Shown one piece after another: positions 1 to 12,144 of a stretch of DNA of 64,000 nucleotides. A program made the position numbers and the translations under genes. Position 1 is the first letter of the stretch. The number at the start of each line of letters is the position of its first letter. Source of the stretch: Escallonia rubra (Eukaryota; Streptophyta; Magnoliopsida; Escalloniales; Escalloniaceae). The notes beneath the pieces are model-generated. The model saw only the letters and a program-made list of their open reading frames with translations. It was not told where the DNA came from and did not search any database. The stretch spans positions 744,001-808,000 of the forward strand of contig JAVXUO010000310.1 in assembly GCA_033065855.1 (NCBI GenBank), given 5' to 3'.

Positions 1-1269
1 TGAGCATGTACAATTATATGGGTATTGTGAATTTTGGACAAGGGGTAGTGTGTGAATGCGATGGGATTAGGAGAGGGGAACGAGGAATTATTTCACTAAG
101 AGGGTGATTTATAATCGTTTGATGAAATATAGATACGGTAGATGAGGACTAGAACCAGGCTTTGATGAAACTCTGAATTTTAGCGGTTCAAGTAAGTACT
201 CCTGCTAGGTCCCTGCCTATTAATCTATTTTCAACTCTAAGCGCGCGCACACCACACACGTGTGTGTGTGTGTGTATTTCTACCAGCTATATGCTTTAAA
301 TAAGTGTTTTAAGAAAGGTTACTGCATTTGTTTTAAGCCGTTTGATAGAAGAAAAAATAAAACTACCATGGAATTCATTTGTTACTAGTCGTTTATAAAA
401 TCTGTTTTGATGAACGAGATGAAAATTTTATTAAAAAAATGGTTGTTGTGCACCATATCTAACAAGAGAAAGTTAAATTTTGAGTCCATGTCAATTAGAC
501 GGAATGTTAACACGCATTACTGTTGCTCGTGGTCGCCCCTGCTTCCACAATGGTGATTATCCCGAGGTGAGATTCTAGTCCAAATCAGTGGGACCAAACG
601 CTGACCACACCACATTGTGTAACATTGTTATTGGACTGAAATAGTCATTGGATAGTTCCTTTTCTTTTTTTCTTTTTTTTTCTTTTTGAATGGTTTCTAT
701 GCCTCAGAACTGTTCTTTTATAGATATAGTATTTCATTATGGATTATATGTATCTATCTTTCTTACGAGCTAATCACCTATTATGAGATGAAATTGAAAG
801 CATGTTTACAAAATCTAAACCTATTCTGGATACAATATGCATGCTTGCTGGGCTCTAGCTCACTCTTCTATTTTTCGGGCCACGACCTAGTTGGCTCTAG
901 CACTTTTGAGTATCACGAGGTTGAGGCTGCGGGAGATGGTCTTCAGAGGAATAGAGTTCCCCTGAGACTTTAGTAATTTCCCGTGGCACGATAGTTAGCG
1001 TCGCTTGGAAACTTTAGGGAGCTTATGTCTCCATATATCTTCGGTTTTAGTTGCCAATAAAGTACTTATATTGAGGATGTTTTTAATAATGTTTTGGGAA
1101 TTAGAAAGCGAGGCTCTTAATAGCCAGATTAATGGTTTAGAATTTAGTAATCCTTAAGAATGGGTATGTACATGTATTAGTAAGGCCTGACAGAACCCTT
1201 AGTGAAAGTCCAATGGGCTGCAGGAAGTCGCAGACCTAACTCATGGGCTCAACTGTGGGTGTTGTGACA
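1..1269 (+). repeat. 3' part of an LTR-B long terminal repeat (+ orientation)
   Basis: The stretch is the reverse complement of the left part of the LTR-B copies seen at 28303, 44670, 52016 and 58118. It shares the motif blocks around positions 500-600 and 1180-1269, which carry the reversed GGTTCGGG/GACCCATT/GTCAGGCCTTAC motifs. It ends GTTGTGACA at 1269 and is followed at once by a primer-binding-like site. This is therefore the 3' end of a 5' LTR in + orientation, and it fixes the direction of the family. The 5' part lies outside the window. A short GT array lies at 256-276. The open frame at 686-973 has no recognisable product. Confidence 0.7.
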
Positions 1270-1271
1270 AA

Positions 1272-1285
1272 TTGGTGTCAAAGCC
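1272..1285 (+). other. Primer-binding-like site (initiator Met tRNA type)
   Basis: TTGGTGTCAAAGCC follows the LTR end after two or three bases. It resembles the TGGTATCAGAGC sequence complementary to plant initiator tRNA-Met and differs at two positions. This is the expected place and sequence for reverse-transcription priming. Confidence 0.6.
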
Positions 1286-1730
1286 AGGTAATTCTAACCC
1301 TCTAATCGTAGCACTTTATGACTCAGGCTATGCCTTCGAAATAGAGCATAGACCAGCTAGGGTAATGGGATCTAGGGTTTGGAGTTATTATAATGAGGGT
1401 ACGACAGTTGTGTAATCGTTTGATTATCTTAAGTAGGATATTTTATGCATGTTACCTGACAACCTTTTTTCGTTTCTTTTTTAACAGTAGTATGTCTAAT
1501 CAAGGAGTCCATATGGAACCGACCATGGACAAGAATGATCGCCTGTCATCACAGAAGCTGTCGTCAACAGGACGGTCCAAGAAGCTTGACCTAAGGACGT
1601 TCATAAAACCATACTCTGAGGCAATCTAGGTACCTACATCCGGCTGGGGAGGACACAGACGTGCTACGGTTAGAACGGTCGAAAGAGATAGAGTTCATGA
1701 CGAGAATGCTTTCCTGCGAAAGGAATTACA
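1286..1730 (+). other. Retroelement leader and possible eroded gag start
   Basis: The stretch lies directly downstream of the primer-binding-like site. It holds an open frame at 1393-1629 whose second half (from the ATG near 1492) is hydrophilic and Lys/Ser-rich, compatible with the N-terminus of a Gypsy gag. I do not recognise the protein. The frame stops at 1627-1629 and the element is cut at 1731 by an LTR-like start, so nothing downstream of this gag is left here. Confidence 0.35.
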
Positions 1731-2935
1731 TGTAACACCCCATACTTTTTCGAGGTTGTTAGAAATAGTTATCTGTTGGTCGAAAAAATAAAAGGGTGCT
1801 AATTTTTAACAATAATCGGGAATATGTATAGTATGCGAGGTTAGCATTGTTTTGGGATCAAAATATAATTATGAAAAATTTTCAGGCCATTTTATAATTA
1901 TGAAAAGTTTGGGGGCTATTTTAAAATTTTGGAAAATATGCTAGACTGTGTAAACTTCTTAAGAAAAATTGTCAATAGAAGGAACCTATTACTTTTTAAG
2001 GGTGGCTAATCTAATTTAAATATAAAATAAGGGATAAAACAATAAAGTAGGAATTTAAAAAGAAAAACATAGAAGGAATATAGAAACAGAGAAGACAAGG
2101 AGCTCGATAGAATATGGGAGGAAAAGAGAGAGAGAGAGAGAAAAAGAAGAAGAAGAAGGAGGAGGAGGAAAATTGTTGAATTTCCTTAAAGGTAATCTTT
2201 ATTTAATTTGTGTAACTTTAGGGGGGGTGGGGGTGTGTGCGTGAATTTACCGTGGGTGTGTGTATGTGTTTGTTTTAGGAGTTCAGTGTGTGTGTTCCTG
2301 AGTGCATGTGTGAGTGTTTATGACATGGGTGTGTGTTTTTCAGCATGTGTGTGTGTGCGTGTGTGTGGTGTAGTTTGTGTCAGTGTGTGTGGTGTAGTTT
2401 GTGTCAGTGTGTGTATGTGTGTGTAGGGGTAGATGAGAAGAGCTGATGTCTGTGTAGTATGGGTGTGTGTGTTGTGTGACAGTGTGCGTAACGGTGGGTA
2501 TGTGTGCGTGTATTGTGGTGTAGTTGTGTGGGAGTATGTATTTGTGTAGGTAGAGGTGTGTGTGTATATTCAGTGTGTGTGTGTGTGTGTGTCCGCACGT
2601 GAAACAGTGCATGTTTGTTTTTTCAAGCAGAGAGGGGAGGAAGAAGGAGAGTGTGTGCGCTTAAGATGTGATAGTGTGTGTTTTGATTTAGGAATAGTAA
2701 CCGTAATTGTCACTATAGATGGTTAGATATTAAACTGTCTCGAACTTCATTTTTTAGAAATAGTTTTGTTCAAATTTTGGCCAAGTGTTAAAAAAAACTA
2801 TTACTTTTAGGAAACCTACATTGTGGAAAACTTTGGGATTTTTCCATGTTCGCGAAGGATGCTAAATAAATATATCAGTAATAAAGAGTTCTTAATTTAT
2901 TTAATGCATCAAATTAGTTTTTTTGTCTAAAAATT
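1731..2935 (+). repeat. LTR-A type fragment in + orientation
   Basis: It starts TGTAACACCCCATAC, a typical Gypsy LTR start. It continues as the reverse complement of the right part of the LTR-A copies at 7728-10797 and 13421-16428: the 'cannot-pair' block of short TTTTGGGG-like lines at 1850-1930, a purine block at 2100-2170, GT arrays, then the GTGACAATTACAG block reversed near 2700-2720. It breaks off near 2935, where LTR-C sequence begins. Confidence 0.55.
2212..2600 (+). repeat. GT-rich microsatellite cluster
   Basis: Interrupted (GT)n and GTGTGTGC runs fill the stretch. They correspond to the CA arrays of LTR-A on the other strand. All open frames here are low-complexity Val/Cys or His/Thr artefacts. 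Confidence 0.9.
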
Positions 2936-2939
2936 TTCT

Positions 2940-3390
2940 TTCCATTGTGGATTTCCATATGATCTTGAGTCTTCCACACAAGCAACATCCAGAGGTGATT
3001 CTATTAACTTTCTAGTTTAGTATAGAAAATCACATAGAATTGTTTCCCATTCCAGTAGTCACATTTCAATTATAGAAATCAAAAAGTCTTTTACATTTCT
3101 CAATCTAAGTCTAGGAACGAAATGTAAATTACTTCCCGTATGACCAGAGTAAAACTACGGTGGTTTTGATTCCAGTTAGTTCGACTGGATACTAGGCAAT
3201 TCGACCCCGATATCAATTTCAAGCCAAAAATATAAAAGTATTTATTGCATTTTACAGGTTTGTAAGGCAAAAACTCAATAGAAATGAAGTAGAGATAGAA
3301 AGGGTGGAGCGGGTGTTTAACACCTTTCCGCTGAAAACTTAGAATTTTTCAAATTTGAAAATATTTTATTTTCTCTCTTAGGAGATAATA
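2940..3390 (-). repeat. LTR-C fragment, inverted relative to 12145-13420
   Basis: Read on the minus strand it matches 12740-13100. Shared blocks are AAGGTGTTAAACACCC, GAATTGCCTA, ACTACGGTGGTTTTG/CTATCGTAGTTTGAC, ACGGGAAGTAAT and AAATGTAAAAGA. The LTR-C copy at 12145 lies in the opposite direction about 9 kb away. Confidence 0.55.
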
Positions 3391-3392
3391 AG

Positions 3393-3562
3393 TCCCAGGA
3401 CCAATCCGTAGGATGACAAATTTTTATTTTTCATGTATATGTTTATATATGTGTGTGTGTGTGTGTGTAGGTAACAAGGTCTGAGACCAATCCTTAGGGT
3501 AGCAAAATTAAGTGTGTGTGTGTGTGTGTGTATGTGTGTGCGTGCGCGCGCATGCGTGTTTA
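3393..3562 (+). repeat. Two tandem copies of an ~85-bp unit, each ending in a GT array
   Basis: The unit starting GACCAATCCGTAGGATGACA (near 3400) is repeated as GACCAATCCTTAGGGTAGCA (near 3485). Each copy is followed by a (GT)n run (3450-3469 and 3513-3550). The second array turns into alternating CG/GC. Confidence 0.75.
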
Positions 3563-3589
3563 TATATATAATCAACTTTGCTGCCTTAA

Positions 3590-4830
3590 TATTTCAGCAA
3601 GAGAAGATCACCAAAGAGGTTGAATATCTTATGAAGAAAGATCAAAGTAAGGAACCCAAAGAGGAATCAAAAGAGGAAAATAAAGAAGAAAATAAGGAAG
3701 ATGGCTAAGTTTAAAGCTGATTGCCAGTATGAGTCCGATGGTGAAGGAAAGGCTATCACTGCAGAATGAGAGGAAAAAATGGCAATGCTTGAATCTCAAG
3801 TTGCTCAAATGAAAAGAGCCGATGACCCCATGGACTTTAGTACCCTTACTCTAAACTTCGAAGATAGACTTTCACCTAAGTTTAAGATGCCCGACATTCA
3901 CAAGTTTGATGGGACTTTGGATCCAAAGATCCATATCAAAATGTATATACGTGCGTTAGCTCCTTATGGATTTAACCATAACCAGTTAGTCCAGCTATTC
4001 CACTAGACCTTGGTAGGGGCTGCCTCTCGATGGTTCCTCACTCTCAATAACTTTCGAATCCGAACATCAGAAGATGAAGTGAGAGAATTTGTAAATCAAT
4101 ACCTATATAACTCTGATCTCGGCATCACTCAGAGAGACCAATCAAGAGCCCACAAAATCAATATTTGCATTCATCATCTGATGGAGAAACAAGGATGCAC
4201 AAATGTTCAATCGCCCATTAGAAGAAGAGCATGTAAGAATAATTAGGGACAATCTTCTGCCAACATATCGTGAAAACATCTTTGGCCACTATCACACTAC
4301 ATTCAAAACATTGATGACATGGGTTCTCTCACTGAAATTGAGTAAGCCATCATAAAAAAAAGGACGATAGCCCAAGATGGAAAACATGGAGAATACAAAA
4401 ATGGATCAAAGAATCCTATCATGTCCATAGACAATTATGTGAATACAATTGAGTTTTAAGATGAGGTCTCGCGAAAGCCAAATACTACGGAAAAGTTCTC
4501 CAATATGGAGGCCTCAATGACCAAAGTGTTTGAGTAGTTACTCTGTAGAGGTATGATTGCCAAGTTGCCCCCTACTGCTACACCAAAAAAGCCTGACCTG
4601 CAGGCTTGATGTGAATATCACCAAGGATCCGGGCACCACACAGATAGGTGTATGACCTTGAGGAAGGCTATTCAGGATCTTGTTAACAAGGGTACGATTC
4701 CTCCTGCCAAACCCAATGTGAAAAAGAGCCTCTAGTGATGCATCAAGTGAACACAATTGAGACATCTCTCCAAGTGTTAGATCTTTCTACCCTCAACCAA
4801 AAAGAGGATATCATGGGTCAAATCGTCTAA
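3590..4830 (+). pseudogene. Decayed Gypsy (Tat-like) gag
   Basis: Three consecutive frame blocks read as parts of a retrotransposon gag, the capsid-like protein of Ty3/Gypsy elements. A Lys/Glu-rich segment lies at 3600-3706. The gag core at 3779-4246 has the signature PKFKMP...KFDGT.DPK.H...Y and GAASRWF. The C-terminal region near 4610-4710 contains CEYHQGSGHHTDRC followed by an IQDLVNKGTI segment, typical of Tat/Ogre-lineage gags. In-frame stops interrupt it at 3706-3708, 4003-4006 and after 4243, and the parts use different frames. No protease, reverse transcriptase or integrase follows, so gag runs directly into non-coding spacer. It may be a non-autonomous derivative that kept only gag, or an element that lost pol by deletion. 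Confidence 0.75.
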
Positions 4831-7139
4831 GTTTGAGATAAATCTTGTTAGTTGTCAGATCGATTGTCCCGATGTCGGCTAGAACCTTAGCTCATTTCTA
4901 TTTCAAATTTTTTTCTTAGCATTTCCTAGATTATCTTTTCGAACTTGTTCTTTTGATGAATAATGAATCATTGTTTCTCCTTGATTGTTGGTTTAGTCTT
5001 TCGTGGCTAATGATCTAAAATTCAAAAAAAAAAAAAGCAACACAAAATTTTAAAAAAGTCAAAAATAGTTTCTTCCTCTCTTAGAAGTCTCTTTTAGGGT
5101 CTAAGTCAAATAAAGTTTATCTACGTGTCCAACCTTAACAACAAGTCGAGAGCATGTAAAGGAATTTTTATAAGCAAAAGAAGATCGCCCGATTTCATAC
5201 CGGTTGATTTTTGAATTGACCAATCACTTCGAGGAGTATATAAAAGATGATTTTTGAATTTAAGCCTAGTGTCTATCTCGTTGATACTTCTTCTTTGCAC
5301 TTGGGGTGGTGACTTACTGTCTTTTCAAGCATAGAAATCAGAATTTCATTTCCTTCAAAGTTGAATGCCAAAAAAAAACTAACAGGAGAATTTGGTTTGA
5401 AACTTAGACATTCAAGTGAGAATTTAGAAGACTATCATCAAAAGGCCATGACTTCTTTTCTTGGCCAACCTTCAACAACCCTCATTCACCAAAAGCAAGC
5501 CTAATCCTCAAAGACAATGATGTGTCATATGGATGTCAAGACTTTCTCCTACGCAAAGCTCACTTACTCTCTCCTAGCATGGGCCATTTATCTTTGAAAA
5601 AAGTAAAGAAAGCCCGCTAGACTGAAAACCCTGAGAAGGGCGGTCTAGGAAAAAGTTAGGGCACTTGAAAAAAAAAAAAAAAGGATCTCGAAAGAATCTA
5701 GGTTTGCATGAGTCTTCTTTAAAATGAGCAGCACCGATGATGGGAGGCCATCTTTTGGCCACTGCATATCATCCTAATTACCCTATACAGATCGTCCCAT
5801 TTGCTAGCTCTTTGTGCCTAAACAATTTAGCCTTTCTTTTCGGAAGCCTATATTTCTAACCTTGGGGTGGGTAGTCTCCTGGTGTGTGCCTATGTCCGGA
5901 TATTATTGTAAAGTCAACTCAGCATGAAAAGGGTTCTATCTCAAAGGAACCAAAGTTTTGAAGATAGAAGATGATAATTGGTTCGGTATCAAAAAAAGAA
6001 AGAAAAATTTTATAGGAAAAAAAGAAGAAGAAAGAAAGAAAGAAAAGAAGAGAAACTGATACGATTGAAGAATGATTATAAAAAATTCAGCGCTTAGAAT
6101 TGCCATCAACTGAGTTCGGATCCATTTGAACTACGTCCGACCCGATTCCCCAATGGGAATGCGTAGGTAGCTTAGTCATATTCTAGGCTCTATTTCCATA
6201 GGTGCAAACTAGGGGCTTTGATAGCATATTTGGGTTTTGAACTCATTTACCATTCGTTTCTTAGCCCACACTCTGCCCTACATTGTGTCTCATATAAAGT
6301 CATCCTTGAAGTTATGCTCATTCAAGAGAGACAAATGTTCTCCTACATTTTGATGTGGTAAAAAGAAATGAAAAAGATAAATGAAAAAAAAGAAGATAAC
6401 GGTCCATGCAATTTTTTGAGCATGTTACATCATGACATGACATGTTCACCTTCATATGGGTTTGTTTGTTGACCTTTCAGTTCGTGATCTCCCGAATCTG
6501 ATGTGTTCACCTCCTTATGGCCTGATGAGGACTCAATAATCTTCAAGACCTATCTGGCTTGTCCTACCCTGTACAACAACCATGCTCTTTACGATAGTTT
6601 GATATACTTGTCGTCACTTCAATGATCATATGAGAAGCCTTACGACTTTATCTTGCGCCTTTCTATCACGCACTTGATAGTCATGTACTTTTGCTCAACC
6701 TAATCGTATACATTGATCTGTTAGCTAATCCTAGGCCCGAACTCCATCAGCCTCATAGATTATACAGTTCCACAACTTACATATCAGTCTCACAATTCAT
6801 ACATTGCCATTTCCATACATCTTCACTATCAACTTTTTGGGCCCAACCTTTTCATGGTAGTCTTGAGGATTCAAAACCGAGTGTTTGAGTTCAGAATTAA
6901 CTTATTCTGTGAAGTTGCATGACATTTAACGATGAGGAATTGAAAAGTTTTCGATCAAAAACTTCAGCGGTCTTCCCTTTTTGGGTAGAGATGAACATAT
7001 TAGAGTGGGCACCATTGCCTTAAATTTTAAATGATAAAATGATGTATGGAAAAGAGAATAGATCTCGAAGTGAATCATCAATCATCATATTGGGCAATCA
7101 AAGTGATTTTCAATTCAAACATGCTCTCAAACTGTGAGA
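4831..7139 (+). other. Non-coding retroelement spacer
   Basis: No coding region is supported. The stretch resembles the long 3' spacers of Tat-type Gypsy elements. It has poly-A patches (5022-5036, 5668-5682), a purine-rich GAAAGAAAG block (5990-6055) and the box GGGAATGCGTAGGTAGC near 6154-6170, which is related to the GTATGTAGGCAACCTC box at 11356-11371. Small open frames here have no recognisable similarity. Confidence 0.45.
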
Positions 7140-7727
7140 GGATATTATCTTCGTAGTAGGTTCTTCTTTTGTAGATGTCCTTAGGGGTTTCCCTTGTGAT
7201 CCGCCTTCCACTAAGGTTATGCTAGAGTCAACCCTACTTGTGTTTTGGTCTAGGGGTTCCACATGAGTCCCCTGTCCTGACTATCAAAACAATGTTTGTC
7301 TTAGGTTGTTTTATATGCTGCATTGTCGGCATTTTTAGTCTAGGGGTCTCCCATTAGTCTCCTTTAGTGACAGTTAGAATAACGTCTGTCTTTGCTTGCA
7401 TTTTTTCTTAATCTAGGGGCTCTATGGGGACTCCCCTTCCTTGACAATCGAGATAGATTTTGGCTTCATCTAGCCGTTGCATGGTCAGTTTCAGCTACGT
7501 GTGTTTTGCCTAAGGGTTCCCGTCGAGTCCCCATTCATGACAATCAGGCTAGTGTCTGTCTTCCTCCAGTCTAGTACATGGTCAGTCTTGTCCATATGCA
7601 TTTCATCTAGGGGCTCCCTAGGAGTCCCTTCTCACGATAGCCAGAATAGTGTCTGTCTCCGTGTCCTTCTTGTTCTCACCTAGGGGCTCCATATGAGTCT
7701 CCTCTCATGGCAGTCGTGATAATGTCT
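7140..7727 (+). repeat. Degenerate tandem repeats built on CTAGGGGCTCC, left part
   Basis: Units of roughly 75-100 bp share a core CTAGGGGYTCCnnnnGAGTCCC (near 7250, 7340, 7416, 7512, 7607 and 7680), with a GTCTGTCTT block between cores. The same array resumes on the far side of the solo LTR-A at 10798, so the LTR was inserted into it. Confidence 0.75.
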
Positions 7728-10210
7728 TGTAACGACTCGAAAATCCAGAGCTCCATCACCCCGAACTCCCAGAGCGTTAACCGACCACATCATATCAAAT
7801 CACATCAAACCCTTTTTACCGACACATATTTCAGAGCATCTAACTAGACATTAACTCAAATTCTTCAAGTACAAGATTAAAAAAAAAATGCTTAAACTAT
7901 TAAAACTTAGGTTCTTTAAAAACTCAAGTTCTTTATAGAACAAGTTAACAGGACTGACCCACACGGGGGTCTTACTACTCAGTAATGGTGGGCACTCTAA
8001 CACTTCACACATGCACTAACCCATCCTCAAGCAGTCTACGATTGATCGTTACCTGCAGAAGGGAATCAAACAAAGGGTGAGCTTTTGAGAGCTCAGTAAG
8101 GTCATTCAAGGAACAATCGAAGGAATTACGAAACGATTCAAAAGTCCATTTGATGATAATTCTTTTCAAACATTACAAACAATCATAACAGTTTGATGAT
8201 TTTTCAAAATGATCATAAACAATCATAAACAGACACCAAAACGATCATTTGAAGATCATTTTCAAAGCCATCATTTTAAAAAACAATGATGAATTCCCAA
8301 AGGATTTCAAAACGAACACAAATAATTCAAGAACAATATGGGGAAGGGTTTCGGATAATCACAAACAATTTGATTACAATATGGGGAAGAGTTTCAACTC
8401 AATCCCCTTCAATCAGATATCAAGACATTCATTTTCAAAACAATCATTGTAAGATACAATATAAGAAAATTCAAAGATATTGGTCACGGGCATAGGCAAT
8501 GCCACTCAGGCAATGCTCAGAGAGTGTACATATGCATGATGTACAATAACTAGAGCTTTTCATTGAGGTACTAGCCCTGCATAATTTCACAGATTCAGAC
8601 CTTCTTTATAATGCTTCCTCACAAAACAGATTCTCAGGTCATGACAGAAGAAAAAAAAAATCATAGAATCAACAAAAAATTTCATGCTTGGCATGCAATA
8701 AAATGAGCATCAACATGAATTCAAATGACCAAAATCAATTAGGGTTTCAATGACAATTAAACATGCTGATATCAGTTCATCACTCATAATTCAATGATAG
8801 CCACAAACACATAGCAAGAAGAAATACGAACAATTATCAAATTTAGGCACAAATCAGCGAAAGAATGCGAACAATTATCGAATTTGCTCAGCATACAATA
8901 AAAGGCGAGCATCGATAAGATTTTTGAACAACAGCTTCAGGTTCAATGTTAGGGTTTGCTTGGCAATAACATGCTGATATCAATGCATATCTTAGTGTTG
9001 AACAATAGCCATAAGTAGATAGAAAGAATACTTACGAACACAAGTTACCGAAATTATGGTTCGGATAGAATTCTTACCCAGGGTTCAGATAGAAACCCTT
9101 ACCTGGATCCGAAGTTAAGCTAGTCTAACCGCAAAGTCTTTTGCTTTAACCTAAATAGAACAATCAAATGATCAGAATACAGTCTACACTTCGATATTAT
9201 AAACTCAATACTGACTCACGCATACTCTCAGAGGGAACCCCTCACCGGGTAGGTAAAATTACCAAAAATGCCTCTTATACGAAAAATTACCAAAAGCACC
9301 CCTTATACTTAAATCACCAGAATTGCCTTTCCGTAACTAAAATCACTAAAATATCCCTACCATATGTGAATTACCCAAAAGTACCTTTTATAGGTAAAAT
9401 TACCAAAACACCCCTGGTGATTCTCGCACCGAAAAAATCTCAAAACACATTAAAACACTATTTTATGAATCATGAAGTTACTTTTGGGCTAAAAAGTATT
9501 TCAAAAAAATTTCGTTCGAAAATTCCGAACTAGTGTCCAAACCGAGCACTCAGAAGTCGGTTCCTCTAAAAATAATTTGATTTGCTATATTAAATAATTC
9601 AAAGAATTTCTTTTAATCGATACACTAATTTAGCAACCTTTGCGGACATCAAAATTCCCAAAAAATTTCACAATGTACATCTCATAAAAATATTCGGGGT
9701 CACTGCTTTGAACTTTGTCAGATTCTAATTCAAACTATTTATAAAAATTTGCATAAAACTCTTTAACCTCATTTTTTTTTATTGACAATGATAGTCATTA
9801 TTCAAATCAAAATACACACTAAAACATATTGAACACACACACACACACACACACACACATTTTACACCACACACATTTTACACCACACTGCTCCTCTTCC
9901 AAACACACGCAAAACACTTACATACACGTAATTACACCTAAATGCACACAATTACACATATTACACACACAATCACACACCCAAAGCACTGTCTCTCTCA
10001 CACACACACACACATTTTTCTCACACAGGACACACATTAAAACACACACAAACCACACACACACACACACAATTACACACAAACTGACACACTCGAGACA
10101 CCCACACAACAACACACACACTCCACACACTACAACCCAATCACGACCTTCTTCCCTACCCCTACACACACATACACACACTAAAACACATCCTAACACA
10201 CACTACCCAC

Positions 10211-10244
<34 letters not shown>

Positions 10245-10797
10245 ACTGTACACCCATATATTCATGCACACACAGTCAGTGAACACACACATGCTGCACA
10301 CCCACACTAAATATGAGAAATTACCTTAAGGAATTCCCCCCAAAATTTTCTCCAATTTCTCTCCCTTTCCCTCTCTTTTCCCCTGTTCTTCCCTGGCCAA
10401 GCTCCTCTGCTCTTTGCTCTGTTTCTTATTTCCGTTTGTTCTTTTTTTTTTCTTCTCATTTCCCCTTTTTTCCCTTTCTTTATAAGATTTTCCATTAATT
10501 TAAAATTAAATTAGATTATTCACCTTTTTTAAAAGTAGGAGGTGGCATCATATTATGACCAATTTTGGCAAAATTTGACACATACATGCCATTTTTCCAA
10601 TTTTACAAAATGACCCCCAAAATTTTTCAAAAATACAAAAATGTCCCCATAAGTTTCCAAATTTATATTTTGACCCCAAAATTGTTTTAAGCTTCCCCAC
10701 TCAACTCGTCTCCGTGCATTGCTCAAAATTATCGCTCGTTTATTTTTCAGTGTGCATATTATTATTTTAAATCGCTCGAAAAATACCGGATATTACA
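7728..10797 (-). repeat. Solo LTR-A (minus orientation)
   Basis: On the + strand it begins TGTAACGACTCG and ends CCGGATATTACA, with TG...CA ends. The copy at 13421-16428 is followed by a polypurine-like stretch when read on the minus strand, so minus orientation is inferred. No internal retroelement sequence flanks this copy; the CTAGGGGCTCC array lies on both sides, so it looks like a solo LTR. The flanking pentamers TGTCT (7723-7727) and TGTAA (10798-10802) match at only three of five positions, so the duplication is not convincing. It includes a CA-rich array at 9829-10260 and a pyrimidine-rich block at 10340-10480. Confidence 0.7.
9829..10260 (+). repeat. CA-rich microsatellite cluster
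   Basis: Repeated (CA)n runs of 10-14 units are separated by short unique words. The long His/Thr open frame across it (and the Val/Cys frame on the other strand) is a product of the repeat and not a gene. Confidence 0.95.
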
Positions 10798-11080
10798 TGT
10801 AAGCCTTTGTTTTTCCGGTTTATTGCGTGGTTAGCATCATCTGCATGCATTTTGCTGAAGGGATTCTCTAGTCCCTCACGTGATAGTTTCTTTTTTTTTT
10901 GTGTATTTTATCTTAGCCCAGGGGCTCTATGCGAGTCACATGCCCTTACTGTCATGATGTCGTCAATCTTCATCTAGCTCATTGCTGGTCAGTTTTGTTT
11001 GCATGCACTTTTGTCTAGGGGCTTTCTGTGATTCCCCTATCCCAACACTTAGCATCAACGTCTTTATCTTGTCTAAGTCT
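10798..11080 (+). repeat. CTAGGGGCTCC tandem repeats, right part
   Basis: Two further units continue the array of 7140-7727, with cores near 10916 (CAGGGGCTCT) and 11016 (CTAGGGGCTTTC) and the interspersed GCATGCA/TTTGTC block. Confidence 0.65.
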
Positions 11081-12144
11081 ATACTATAGAATTCTATCTC
11101 CTACCGGCCTTAGTCTTCAAGAAGAAAATTTAAAGACACAATTTCATATAATAAAAAAATAAATAAAGAAAGAAAATAAATATATGATTCTTACTGTAAC
11201 TTTTCAGTTACACTCCTATCTCTTCTTTTTCTGGGCCCAATTTTGAGTCTAAGGGTATTTGACCCTCTCTTCAGGTCAGTACGTGAGACTCACGTATAGT
11301 CTTTTTCTAAATCCAGTTTTGAATTACATTTGGTTTGATCCTTTCTGTATCAGGGTATGTAGGCAACCTCCATAGGGTGCAGCACTTTCCTATTCCAAGT
11401 CTATGTCTGAAGGTATGTAACCCTCAATTCAGGTTAGTACTTGTAGGTCCCGTACATTCCCATTTTCCAAGTCTGGATCCGGTCCGAGAGTATTATACCG
11501 TCAGTCCAAGTTAGTACGTGAAAGTCACGTGTAATCATTTTTCCAATCCCGCTCCCAGTCGAAGTCCATTACTAGAAACCCTCAGTCTAGGTTGATATGC
11601 GGATCGCATACCTTCTTATCCAATTTTTATTCTCAGTCCAGTTCCAGTTCCAGTTCAGTTGGCGTGTCCACAAAAATTCATGTGCGCCCTCTCTACAGAT
11701 ACCTTTCCCTTGGTGTCAAAGCGACCAACCGCTTCTAAACGTTGTTGGCTCCGATTTTTACACATGAGTCTTTTCAATGTGTGCCTAAACGCCCATCCAC
11801 TTTTACGCATTGTTGGCTCTGACTTTTACACATGAAGCGTCCAATCGCTACCAAGCATCGGTGGCTCCAATTTTCACACATAAGTCTTTGTCGTGTGTTT
11901 AAACGACCATCCGTTTTTATGCTTTGTTGACTCTGACTTTGAGTGGCACTTCTTTTCTGGACTGTGTTGGTCTGATTCTTTTCCACGGATATGCAGGAAG
12001 CCTTGCAAAGTTTCGACCTAATATCAGTGTGAGTCCTTAAGTCGATCTTGAGTCATGTCGTCTTCTCCGTATTTCTTATTAACAAAATGTGTTGTTTTCG
12101 GTGATGCTCGCCTGTAAGTGAGCTCCCTCACCGATGAGCTTTTT
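11081..12144 (+). other. Non-coding spacer with a second degenerate repeat
   Basis: No gene is seen. The 11200-11650 part carries repeated 'CAGGTTAGTACGTGAGACTCACGT'-like words (11275-11300, 11430-11450, 11505-11530). The 11700-11950 part has units of 65-110 bp sharing GTTGGCTCTGACTTTTACAC and CATCCACTTTTACGC. The box TCGCCTGTAAGTGAGCTCCC at 12106-12125 lies just before LTR-C. It resembles the 3' end of a Tat-type element, but no polypurine tract is clear. Confidence 0.45.

Noticed and set aside
2208..2612. Overlapping open frames on both strands
   Set aside because: They are translations of GT/CA microsatellites (Val/Cys/Gly or His/Thr only), with no domain.
9829..10245. 138-codon open frame
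   Set aside because: His/Thr/Pro low complexity from a CA array.
7723..10802. TGTCT/TGTAA as a target-site duplication for the first LTR-A
   Set aside because: Only three of five bases match; reported as unproven.
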